Notes: generated by a model from the sequence alone, not told the origin. DNA of 38,914 bases from Ruminococcaceae bacterium UBA1734 (GCA_002315765.1 DCIE01000003.1:1-38914), one strand, 5' to 3'. Counted from the first letter of the stretch, positions 17,160 to 24,999 are shown. A program made the numbers and translations.

Positions 17160-17605
17160 AATTTTTTCCTCCTTAAATAAAGTTAATATAATCAGGGGAT
17201 GCCGAGATTTAACGAGTCATTGGCAAAAGTTGACCATTAAATCTTAAAAACTGTTTTCATATCACGACCTTTTATTTTAAATTCGGGATAAAAAGTAAAT
17301 TCCGCCGTTAGCGGGACAAGATTAAGCTAACACTTATTACCGAAACTATTAACTTAACCTTGCCTCACTAACATCAAAACCACTTTATATGCTGATTTGC
17401 TATGGAACATTTATTTTCTTTTGCCGGCGCAGTCTTTTTTGATTAAGGCTTGTTGCCCTATTTTCTTTTTTGCGTTTTTATTATGTCCGTACCCTTGGCG
17501 ACCAAACCTCAGAGATAACAAAACAAACATTTTAAAAACTTCTTTTGAAAATACAAGCCACTCAAAAATGACTTCGCCGACAAATTAGAAAAACTAAGTT
17601 ACTAA
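17160..17605 (-). other. 446-bp intergenic leader region, weak promoter candidate only
   Basis: The longest gap inside the minus-strand operon, upstream of the 1823-residue gene. I see no convincing ORF, RNA or terminator. The only promoter-like pair is TTGTAT (17551-17556) and TAAAAT (17529-17534) with 16 bp between, which is weak. The region directly before the gene ends in a strong ribosome binding site. A leader of this size may hold an internal promoter or a processing site giving the giant secreted protein its own expression level. Confidence 0.35.
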
Positions 17606-19390
17606 TCAGTCAACCCATTTGACCTTCTTAGGTGATTTATCGAATATGGAAACAGCCAATTCAAGGGATTCTTGGTTGGATGCACCAAGGGCAGTACCGT
17701 ACCACATACCCTCGTCACGGTCGTTCTTATGCTGATAGAAACTATTACCCGAAATATCAAATCCGGTTTGGACTGCTCCGGTGTAGTTCCAATATACCAA
17801 GTGTCTCTTTGTACAGTCGAGAATATTGTTCTTGATTATATTTCCGGTGGCATTCTTAAATAATGTCTTACCGGGTTTAAATGCCCAACCTACAAAGTCG
17901 GGACGCTGGTCGCAGCTCCAACCGTAACCTGTGTATCGGCAAATATTATTACTCATATTGTAGTTAATAATCTTAGCCAATGTTACATTGCTGTCGGTAT
18001 TACCCTTTGATGTATGCCAAAACTCAAAGTCCAAAATATTGTACTCTAAAAGGTTATTGGTATATGTAATATCCTTATAGTATGCTTTTTCGTTAATTCT
18101 TGTATTTCCTTCGGCATCAACACCCGGCTCATAGGTATCGCTACCCTGCCAGGTTATACCTGTATCATAGCACTGATATACCCAACAGTTGTCAACCAAC
18201 TGCTTATCGGTACTGTTCCATTGTTGGATACCGTTTCCGTATCTTATAACGCCGGACTGAATTGCACCGCCGATAAATCCGATTTCACAGTTTGTAATGG
18301 TGGTATTATCGTTACCGCACATTGCAACACCGAAAGTACCGAAATACTTCATTCTTATATTATCAATGGTAACATCTTTTCTTCCGACACCGAAACAGTT
18401 CTTTCTAAGACAAATTTCAATATCGTCATATATTTTACCGGGATTGCCCTTATCATAGTAAAGATATACCGTATCGTCATTTGTATTAAAGTAATAATCG
18501 CCGTTTTTACCAAGTGCTGTAATACCGTTAAGCTTTTTAGCACCAACCAATTCGCCGTGGTTAAATACGATTAAACCGATATCATCATCGGCAACATTTA
18601 CCTTCCAAACATTCTGTTTTCTTGAAGGTGTCCAATCCGACTCGTTGGCATAGTTCTTTAAAGAACCGTAAAATGTGGGCTTCTCTTTGCTCTTGTCGCC
18701 GTAACAACCGTAGATAACGCCGGCTTTTGCGCTGATAGAAGTTGACCTTCTCCACAAACCGCCTCGTTCAAAAAGTACCGCATCTCCCGGTTTTAACGGA
18801 TTTGAATAAAATACATCCGAATCAAGAGATTTAATGGCAGTCTTTGGTGTCAAACCATCGTTATTATCGTTTCCGTCCGGTGAAACATAAATCGTTTTTC
18901 CGGTCCATTTGTAATACTCGCTTGTATTTCCTGTTGAAAGAATTTTGTTACGAAGTGCTGTCGCTTCCTTTTCGGCACCGCCGGTAAATCCTGCAGTATT
19001 AAAGGCGTTCCACTTTGTTTTAAGTGTGGAAATTGTGCCTTTCTCTACCATTGCAACCGTTGCATCTTCGTCCTCTTCCTCTTCTTCCTCATCCTCGTCC
19101 TCAACATCATTGTCTTGGTCGTCATCGGTGTCGGTGTTTGAAGAAGTATTATCTTCCTTATCGTCGGAAATTTCCGAATCATCATCTGCGTCATCATCGG
19201 CATCTTCAACTTCCATCTCAACCTGATTTTCGTTGTCTCCGCCGATTACCTTATATTCTTTCTCGGTTTCTTCGGAAGATGTCTCAAGCATTGAAGACAT
19301 TGGCTTTACTGTCTTCTCTGCCTTATTCCCGCCGCATCCGGCGAGAATAAAGCACATTACAAGCAAGGAAATTATTATTCTTTTTTTCAC
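17606..19390 (-). CDS. Beta-helix lipoprotein with acidic spacer
   Basis: 594 residues from GTG 19390, with AAGGAG at 8 nt. A lipoprotein signal (VMCFILAGC, lipid Cys about residue 19) anchors it to the outer membrane face. Residues about 45-115 are extremely rich in Asp and Glu (VEDADDDADDDSEISDDKED, then DVEDEDEEEEEEDED), a probable extended spacer through the wall. The rest, from about residue 125, is the beta-helix shared with the two genes downstream: YVSPDGNDNNDG, GDAVLFERGGLWRR, NCEIGFIGG, RYGNGIQQW, CYDTGITWQGSD, FEFWHTS, YGWSCDQRPDF and LVYWNYTG. It is likely a surface-bound enzyme acting on glycan at the membrane, next to its solute-binding protein at 19414-20970. The catalytic family is not assigned. 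Confidence 0.82.
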   Translation of the reverse strand: MKKRIIISLLVMCFILAGCGGNKAEKTVKPMSSMLETSSEETEKEYKVIGGDNENQVEMEVEDADDDADDDSEISDDKEDNTSSNTDTDDDQDNDVEDEDEEEEEEDEDATVAMVEKGTISTLKTKWNAFNTAGFTGGAEKEATALRNKILSTGNTSEYYKWTGKTIYVSPDGNDNNDGLTPKTAIKSLDSDVFYSNPLKPGDAVLFERGGLWRRSTSISAKAGVIYGCYGDKSKEKPTFYGSLKNYANESDWTPSRKQNVWKVNVADDDIGLIVFNHGELVGAKKLNGITALGKNGDYYFNTNDDTVYLYYDKGNPGKIYDDIEICLRKNCFGVGRKDVTIDNIRMKYFGTFGVAMCGNDNTTITNCEIGFIGGAIQSGVIRYGNGIQQWNSTDKQLVDNCWVYQCYDTGITWQGSDTYEPGVDAEGNTRINEKAYYKDITYTNNLLEYNILDFEFWHTSKGNTDSNVTLAKIINYNMSNNICRYTGYGWSCDQRPDFVGWAFKPGKTLFKNATGNIIKNNILDCTKRHLVYWNYTGAVQTGFDISGNSFYQHKNDRDEGMWYGTALGASNQESLELAVSIFDKSPKKVKWVD

Positions 19391-19413
19391 TGCATAATCT
19401 CCTTTAGAAATTA

Positions 19414-20970
19414 TTAATCAAGTTTTGCTAAAACTTCGTTTGCCTTCTTAACTGCTAATTCAAATGTTGGGTTAACAGAGTCAATTTCCTTCTTGAGCTG
19501 AGCAGATGTTCCGCCCTGTCTGATGTAGTCGGAAATACCACCGGCGCCGCCGCCCTCGGATACTACTGTAAGAAGTGAATCAACTTCACTACTTGTAAAC
19601 TTGGTTTCCTTCATACAAGCCTTATATACATCGAGGCACTGCTTGTTGCAGAAGTAACCGTTTTCGTTGTAGTTAGATGCATCAAGATAATATCTTAAGA
19701 AATAGTATGCACAGTCTTTGCTCTTTGCCTTTTTACAAATACCGTATGCTTCAGCCTCGGCAAACGGATATGCCTTTGCTCCCATTTCAGGAACCGGTAC
19801 TGCATAAAGGTCGTCATCAGCCTTTACACCCTTAAAGTGTGCATTGGTCTTTCTTGTTGCAATGCTGTTAAAGAGCATAAACATAACCTGACCGTTTTCA
19901 AAATAGCTTTCATGACGCATTGCCGATGATGTAACACCGTCAGCATAAAGGTCGCACATTTGCTTTAACTGCTTATATACTGTTGCGCTTTGTAGATTGT
20001 TTACATATTTCTTACCGTTAAACTTAATAAGGTCATTGCCGTTAAGGAAGGTAAGGTCGGTATGGTTATATGACATATAAGGCTTACAGCTTGGCTCAAG
20101 CTTATGATAATCCTTAGCCATCTTAATCATCTGAGTCCATGTCCACTTACCGTTTTTCCATAATACATACGGGTCGTCATAGCCCTTCTTTGCAAGTGTA
20201 TCTTCAAATACACTCTTTCTGTAAAGAATTACATAAGGCTGGTTAACAAGTGTGTTCTTTAAGTTTACACCGTAAACCTTGTTTTTGTATGTGTACATAC
20301 TATTAATACGGCTATCCCAAATGCTGCCGCTGAAATCATAGTTGGTTGCGGTTTTAACATCTTGGCAAAGACTTGCTCTATGAATGCTCGGTCCGCAGTA
20401 TCTGATAATATCAGGTGCCGAATCAGATGCAATCATTGCGGCAATCTTTGAATCGTATTCATCATAGTTTCCTGTTGTCCACTTAACCTTGATTCCACTC
20501 TTGCTCTGGAAATCGTCAATAACCTTTTCGGCTCCGGTAACTTCCTTTGCAGGGTTCCAAGAATATACGGTTAGTGTCTTACCCTTTACAGAAGAAGGAA
20601 TCTTTTTCATTAATTCCTTAAGTGAGAGACTGTCGGGATTTGAAACAAGCTTTGACTTGTCAACCTTTGTATCACTTGTTTTGTTATCGGACTTGTCGGT
20701 TGTGTCCCCTGAATCGTCAGAGTCCTTATTCGATTTTTTGTCCGATGTCTTGTCGTCTGACTTATCAGTTGTATCACCGTCTAAATCGTCATCGTCAAGT
20801 TCTGCATCGTCTGCATCATTGTCATCATTTTCATCGGCATCATTGCTGAAGTCCAAATCAAAATCGTCGGCAGACTCACTTGATGTGTCCTTTGCACCGC
20901 ATCCTGCGATTGTTAAGGTCATTAACAATGCAAGCATCAAGCAAAGTAATTTAATAATTGTTTGTTTCAT
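19414..20970 (-). CDS. Sugar ABC solute-binding lipoprotein with acidic spacer
   Basis: 518 residues, ATG 20970 behind AAGGAG. Lipobox LTIAGC places the lipid Cys at about residue 24. A low-complexity Asp/Lys/Ser linker (about 30-110) contains a repeated GDTTDKSD[D/N]KTSD unit. The family 1 solute-binding domain starts near residue 125 (KTLTVYSWNPAKEV) and runs to the end, with the typical APDIIRYCGPS and PVPEMGAKAYPFAEAEAYGI segments. The domain itself is of normal size (about 390 residues), so the extra length is all linker. It lies between the MalG-type permease at 21003-21956 and the lipoprotein beta-helix, whose spacer is similarly acidic, suggesting both work together at the same distance from the membrane. 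Confidence 0.88.
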   Translation of the reverse strand: MKQTIIKLLCLMLALLMTLTIAGCGAKDTSSESADDFDLDFSNDADENDDNDADDAELDDDDLDGDTTDKSDDKTSDKKSNKDSDDSGDTTDKSDNKTSDTKVDKSKLVSNPDSLSLKELMKKIPSSVKGKTLTVYSWNPAKEVTGAEKVIDDFQSKSGIKVKWTTGNYDEYDSKIAAMIASDSAPDIIRYCGPSIHRASLCQDVKTATNYDFSGSIWDSRINSMYTYKNKVYGVNLKNTLVNQPYVILYRKSVFEDTLAKKGYDDPYVLWKNGKWTWTQMIKMAKDYHKLEPSCKPYMSYNHTDLTFLNGNDLIKFNGKKYVNNLQSATVYKQLKQMCDLYADGVTSSAMRHESYFENGQVMFMLFNSIATRKTNAHFKGVKADDDLYAVPVPEMGAKAYPFAEAEAYGICKKAKSKDCAYYFLRYYLDASNYNENGYFCNKQCLDVYKACMKETKFTSSEVDSLLTVVSEGGGAGGISDYIRQGGTSAQLKKEIDSVNPTFELAVKKANEVLAKLD

Positions 20971-21002
20971 AGCTTTTTCTCCTTAATTTTTTTAAATATA
21001 TA

Positions 21003-21956
21003 TTAACCTACGATTCCGCAGGTTGCTATGCTTTGTACGAACTTCCTTTGCATAAACAGGAAGAATATCAAAAGCGGTATTACCGAAATAAAGCAACAGG
21101 TCATTAAAAGTGAACCGGTGGTGAAGGAAAACTTTTCCGATATATCGTTGAGCAACGAAAGATTTGAATTGAAGTTGGAAAGAACAACGCTAAGCGGGAA
21201 ATTTTCCGAAAGATAAATTTGTGCTTGGTAATAATCGTTCCAATACCATACCACCGAGAAAACAAGTACCGTAACACTTGAAGCTCCCGAAGAAGGCAAC
21301 ACAATGCTTAAAAATGTTTTCCACGGTCCCGCACCGTCAATCCAAGCGGCCTCCTCAAGTTCCTTCGGAAGTCCCTTAAAGAACTGTGAGTATATATATA
21401 TGAATAGGCCGTTTTTAAGTCCGGTTGCAAGAATTGCCGGAATTATGAATACAAAAGGCGTATTAACAATGCTGATTCGCAGGTCAACTCCGGTCAACGC
21501 ATTGATAAGCTTAAATATTCCCAAAATGTCAAGATGGCGGAAATTGTCATAACTCGGTATCATAATAAGCGGGTCCGGTATCATAATGGAAAGAATCATT
21601 ATGACATTTAATATGCTCTTTCCTTTAAATTTAAACCTCGCCAAACCGTATCCCGCAACTGCACAGGAAAAGAAAGATACAAGCGCCGGTACCATCCCGT
21701 TTAAAAATGTGCTTCCGAAGGATTTCCAATAATCAAGAAAGATTATCGAAGCCTTGAAGTTGTCAAGACTGAAACCTTTGGGTATCCAAACAACCGTAGG
21801 GTCAAACCAGTCGGTAGGATTCTTTACCGAATTAACCCCCATAAAAATAAACGGGTAAACAAGAACATAGGCAAAGCAAAACAGTATTAAATACCTGAAT
21901 ATGTACACCATAACGGTAGGCGTATTCTTCTTCACCCTTGCATAAGACAAATCCAT
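21003..21956 (-). CDS. Sugar ABC transporter permease, MalG type; first gene of the long operon
   Basis: I place the start at ATG 21956 because GGGAG lies 7 nt upstream; an ATG 14 codons earlier has no ribosome binding site and codes for an unlikely polar extension. 317 residues, about six membrane helices, with EEAAWIDGAGPWKTFLSIVL as the EAA loop near residue 205. It is a MalG-type subunit with no adjacent MalF partner; the unpaired MalF-type gene is at 263-1153, 20 kb away at the other end of the operon, unless a partner is encoded elsewhere. It is followed by its probable solute-binding protein at 19414-20970. A good promoter lies about 130 bp upstream (22086-22114). Confidence 0.88.
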   Translation of the reverse strand: MDLSYARVKKNTPTVMVYIFRYLILFCFAYVLVYPFIFMGVNSVKNPTDWFDPTVVWIPKGFSLDNFKASIIFLDYWKSFGSTFLNGMVPALVSFFSCAVAGYGLARFKFKGKSILNVIMILSIMIPDPLIMIPSYDNFRHLDILGIFKLINALTGVDLRISIVNTPFVFIIPAILATGLKNGLFIYIYSQFFKGLPKELEEAAWIDGAGPWKTFLSIVLPSSGASSVTVLVFSVVWYWNDYYQAQIYLSENFPLSVVLSNFNSNLSLLNDISEKFSFTTGSLLMTCCFISVIPLLIFFLFMQRKFVQSIATCGIVG

Positions 21957-21994
21957 AGAAAATCTCCCTCGAAAGAAAAAAGTGTATTTAAGCG

Positions 21995-22069
21995 GCATTA
22001 ATTCGGCTTTTTAGTTACTTTTGTCAAAATTTCTTTAACTACATACACAAAAAGCATAATTCGCCTTTT
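21995..22069. repeat. Pair of imperfect direct repeats in the operon leader
   Basis: GCATTAATTCGGCTTTT (21995-22011) and GCATAATTCGCCTTTT (22054-22069) match at all but about two positions and one inserted base. Start-to-start distance is 59 bp. Both are downstream of the minus-strand promoter start, between it and the first gene, where a repressor or an RNA-binding regulator could act. The role is not known. Confidence 0.45.
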
Positions 22070-22085
22070 ATTTTTTTATGCAATT

Positions 22086-22114
22086 ATTATAAATCACCGC
22101 CAAGAAAATTGCAA
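22086..22114 (-). promoter_or_regulatory. Sigma-A promoter of the minus-strand glycan operon, with cre-like overlap
   Basis: On the minus strand, TTGCAA (22114-22109) and a perfect TATAAT (22091-22086) are separated by 17 bp. The predicted start at about 22079 gives a leader of about 120 nt before ATG 21956. The plus-strand sequence at 22109-22123 (TTGCAATCGCACTTT) fits the CcpA cre consensus WTGNAANCGNWNNCW except in its last two or so positions, and it covers the -35 box, which would suit catabolite repression. Confidence 0.7.
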
Positions 22115-22207
22115 TCGCACTTTTTTACCTTTTTTAGAAAAAATATACAATTCTTTACTAATTTTTAAAATACATATATTATTTTTAGCCACAACGGTAC
22201 ATCTTTT

Positions 22208-22249
22208 GTCCTTTTTACCAATATTGCCGCAAATTTTGTGTCCTTTTTA
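22208..22249. repeat. Two direct repeats 32 bp apart between divergent promoters
   Basis: GTCCTTTTTA occurs at 22208-22217 and again at 22240-22249, each preceded by TTTTG or TTTTGT. The 32-bp period is about three DNA turns, placing both on one face of the helix. They sit between the divergent promoters at 22086-22114 and 22300-22327, upstream of both, so they are candidate sites for a shared activator. Confidence 0.5.
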
Positions 22250-22299
22250 TATAAAATCTTACCGCACAGGGAGAATTTTACATATTTTAACAATTTTTG

Positions 22300-22327
22300 T
22301 TGTAAAGTGGCAAATATATGTTATAAT
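22300..22327 (+). promoter_or_regulatory. Sigma-A promoter for the 835-residue gene
   Basis: TTGTAA (22300-22305) and a perfect TATAAT (22322-22327) with a 16-bp spacer. The predicted start is near 22334, leaving a leader of about 158 nt before ATG 22492. Confidence 0.6.
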
Positions 22328-22429
22328 ATTATATATTATATAAAAATAACCTTCTATAAGAGATATCTTTCGGGGGTTATTATACCTATACGCTTTAATT
22401 GGATAAATATGGTAAATACATTTAAAAAA

Positions 22430-22478
22430 ACCGTAAATCTTCGGTGTGTATGATTTAGGGTATGTACACCTGTTTTTT
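22430..22478 (+). promoter_or_regulatory. Possible transcription attenuator in the leader
   Basis: The arms GGTGTGTA (22443-22450) and TGTACACC (22463-22470) can form an 8-bp stem with two G-U pairs, followed at once by TGTTTTTT (22471-22478), as in an intrinsic terminator, directly before the GGAGG of the gene. A competing stem ACCG (22430-22433) with CGGT (22442-22445) uses the same bases as the first arm, so the two folds exclude each other. No known riboswitch motif was recognised. Confidence 0.4.
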
Positions 22479-22491
22479 AGGAGGAAAATAA

Positions 22492-24999
22492 ATGAAGAGA
22501 AATTCGGCAATAAAAACCTTGTCGTTGTTGCTCTCGGTAATTATACTGCTTTCATCTTGCATAACAACCAACTTCTCGGCTTTTGCGGAAGACTCGGATT
22601 ATGTTATCGAATACATAAGACCTTTTACCCCCTACCGCACAAAATATTTCACGAATTCAAAAATCGATAAAACAGGGTTAATAATTACGGCATATTACCA
22701 AAACGGCGAAGCAAAATTGCTTTATAAAAATTATACCGTTTCCGGATTTGATACATCCTCAATCGGCAAAAAGACCTTAACCATTACTTATTTCGGGAAA
22801 ACAACACAAATAAACATTACGGTTGAGTCGGTAGACGCAGATAATCTTATCACTTTGTCCGAAATGATTTTGACCGATGTTTTCGATGATTATCAATATG
22901 ATTATAACGGAGACGGTTTAATTAATCTTGTCGACCTTGTGGCAATGAAAAAATCTCTTGCCAATGCCAAATCGGATAAAACAACAAGTAATCCCTCGGT
23001 AGGCATTAAAAATGTACCGGCATACTCAAAATCTACGGCATATATTGAAAAAATCGGCGGATTTTCATATATTTACAATCAGATGTACGACAAAAATGCC
23101 GCTACCGAATCCACCACATCTATTACCAAAAAAGGCATAACCTTTACTAAAAACCTTGACGGAAGTATTACCGCAAATGGTACGGCAACCGATGATGTGG
23201 AATATTACATTATACGCAGTGCCCAACGGTTTTACGCTTCACATTACTATTACATAAGCGGCGTTCCAAGCGATATGAACCAAATTGCCAATATCGGCGG
23301 CAGTGCATTTGAACGCATTGATAACGGCTCGGGAATTATTACAAGAGGAAGAGACTATCAGGAACGCTATGCCGCATATATTCAAATTTCAAGCGGAAAA
23401 ACGGTAAACAATGTAACCTTTTATCCCACTATCGTAGACTTAACTCTGGCTTTCGGTGCCGGTAACGAACCTTACAACACTGACGACCCTCGGCTTTCGG
23501 TTGTATCGGGGTATGGTTGTGCCGATTCGGGAACACTGAAAAAATGCAAAATTACCGCCGTTAACAGTCTAAATAAAAAAGGCAGGGAAATCGACACATA
23601 TTATTTACCTGCTAAATTATTAAACTTTTTAAGCGATAAGGGCTACGGCGAATCCTGCGGTAATGATTATAATTATATAGATTTCACTACTAAAAAGTAT
23701 TACAAAAAAGGGAATTTTGAAAACAACATTTGGATAGCCGATGAACAGGTATATGATATCGGCAAATATATAAACGGCAACTCCATATCGGTAGAAAAAG
23801 AAGGCGCTATTCGGTTTGTCTTTGAAAATGACAATAAATACGATGTACCCAATGAAATTGATTTTGAAGTTGACTCAGGCACATATACTACTTCAAAAGA
23901 AATTAATTTCTCAAATTGTCCCCAATATCAAGGTACCTTTGACGAAAAAACACTTAAATGGTTCGATTTTACGAATAAAAACAATAAATTTACGATAGTC
24001 CCGATTGAAAAAGGCGATAATAAATATACCATTAAAAGCAAAGCCGGAGTCTGTTATTATTGCTTCGTAAGAGATATGAAAATTCCGCGAATTAACGAAC
24101 CTCTCAATTCCAGCATCTATGTTCCCCAAACAATGAGTGTGGCTTCCGGAAAATCCTTTACGGGAACAGTACCGATTGACACAAAGTATATAATTATCAA
24201 TACCGTTTCCCTAACCGTTCAAAATTTCGACAGTATAACAATCGAAAACACGGTTTACGGCGAGTCGGCTATTGATACCGGATTTTTGCAAAAAATAACC
24301 GTGGGTGCTCACAATATCAGAGATTTCAACACGGTAACCGGAGGCGACAGCGGAGGTTGTCCCGATGACCTTGCGGACACTTATTTACCTCTTTGGAAAA
24401 ATCACTTCAGCAAATGGCTCAACTGCGATTTTCTTTCAATTAATGAATGGTATCCCTACTTTGATAAAAGCCATACAATAAACTCTTATGAAACATTTTT
24501 AAAGCAGTTTTATCCCTATTACTATGAAATGCCCATAGACAATCCCGATAGAATAATCTTATCAAAACATAAAGGCGTTTTGACGAACCTTGCAAGTTTT
24601 GCAAAAATAGAAACAAGCGCACCAATGATTATTTGCAAAATAGGTGGAGAAAATGTGGCGGTGGTTTGTTGGGAACAAAGTTCAAATGACACTCCTAAAA
24701 CCAGACAACAACATTACGCTAATGCTATTACCTATCTTGCACAATTTGACAAGGTAATTCTTGCAGGTGATTTTAACAACGGTAGCTCAACCGCCGAATT
24801 AAGTACCTGGACTGACGCAGGTTATACTTTGGGTAACGGCGGTTATTGGGACGATATTGTAACATGGGAAAGTTGCGATTTCGATGACAATATTGTTACC
24901 AAAGGATTTATTTATGAAAACTTTGAGGTGAATGATGATAAAGTTTCAAGCGACCACAAGGCGGTTAAAGCAACCTTAAGTTATGAAATGAAAAAATAA
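22492..24999 (+). CDS. Exported dockerin-like EEP-domain protein
   Basis: 835 residues, ATG 22492 behind TAGGAGG. The N-terminus can be read as a lipoprotein signal (ILLSSC, Cys 23) or as cleavage after SAFA near residue 32. An Ig-like domain of bacterial group 4 type covers about 38-115 (YTVSGFDTSSIGKKTLTITY). A single dockerin EF-hand sits at about 138-160 (YDYNGDGLINLVDLVAMKKS). About 175-335 resembles segments of phage tail proteins (LTLAFGAGNEP). The middle (335-600) is unassigned. The C-terminus (about 600-835) is an endonuclease/exonuclease/phosphatase fold with its key motifs: VGAHNIRDF, INEW (metal-binding Glu), AGDFNN and SSDHKAV. It should hydrolyse a phosphodiester or phosphomonoester outside the cell, for example nucleic acid, teichoic-acid-type polymer or a phosphorylated glycan; the substrate is not shown. 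It is divergent from the glycan operon and probably co-regulated. Confidence 0.8.
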   Translation: MKRNSAIKTLSLLLSVIILLSSCITTNFSAFAEDSDYVIEYIRPFTPYRTKYFTNSKIDKTGLIITAYYQNGEAKLLYKNYTVSGFDTSSIGKKTLTITYFGKTTQINITVESVDADNLITLSEMILTDVFDDYQYDYNGDGLINLVDLVAMKKSLANAKSDKTTSNPSVGIKNVPAYSKSTAYIEKIGGFSYIYNQMYDKNAATESTTSITKKGITFTKNLDGSITANGTATDDVEYYIIRSAQRFYASHYYYISGVPSDMNQIANIGGSAFERIDNGSGIITRGRDYQERYAAYIQISSGKTVNNVTFYPTIVDLTLAFGAGNEPYNTDDPRLSVVSGYGCADSGTLKKCKITAVNSLNKKGREIDTYYLPAKLLNFLSDKGYGESCGNDYNYIDFTTKKYYKKGNFENNIWIADEQVYDIGKYINGNSISVEKEGAIRFVFENDNKYDVPNEIDFEVDSGTYTTSKEINFSNCPQYQGTFDEKTLKWFDFTNKNNKFTIVPIEKGDNKYTIKSKAGVCYYCFVRDMKIPRINEPLNSSIYVPQTMSVASGKSFTGTVPIDTKYIIINTVSLTVQNFDSITIENTVYGESAIDTGFLQKITVGAHNIRDFNTVTGGDSGGCPDDLADTYLPLWKNHFSKWLNCDFLSINEWYPYFDKSHTINSYETFLKQFYPYYYEMPIDNPDRIILSKHKGVLTNLASFAKIETSAPMIICKIGGENVAVVCWEQSSNDTPKTRQQHYANAITYLAQFDKVILAGDFNNGSSTAELSTWTDAGYTLGNGGYWDDIVTWESCDFDDNIVTKGFIYENFEVNDDKVSSDHKAVKATLSYEMKK

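Noticed and set aside
17397..17588. A small open frame in the 446-bp gap, on the plus strand
   Set aside because: No ribosome binding site, no recognisable features, and the opposite direction to the operon; it looks like chance.
18945..19350. Long Ser-rich and Arg/Leu/Pro-rich open frames on the plus strand opposite the acidic spacer
   Set aside because: They are mirror images of the Asp/Glu codons in the lipoprotein spacer on the minus strand; they have no ribosome binding site and are pure low complexity.
20670..20800. Repeated sequence in the binding-protein gene, considered as a CRISPR or tandem DNA repeat
   Set aside because: The repeat is explained by the coding of two GDTTDKSD-type units in the linker; the DNA copies differ at many third positions and there are only two.
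22492..24999. Phage-tail-like segment considered as evidence of a prophage remnant
   Set aside because: No other phage gene lies nearby, and the protein has a signal sequence and a dockerin-like loop; the FGAGNEP motif probably marks a shared binding-type fold.
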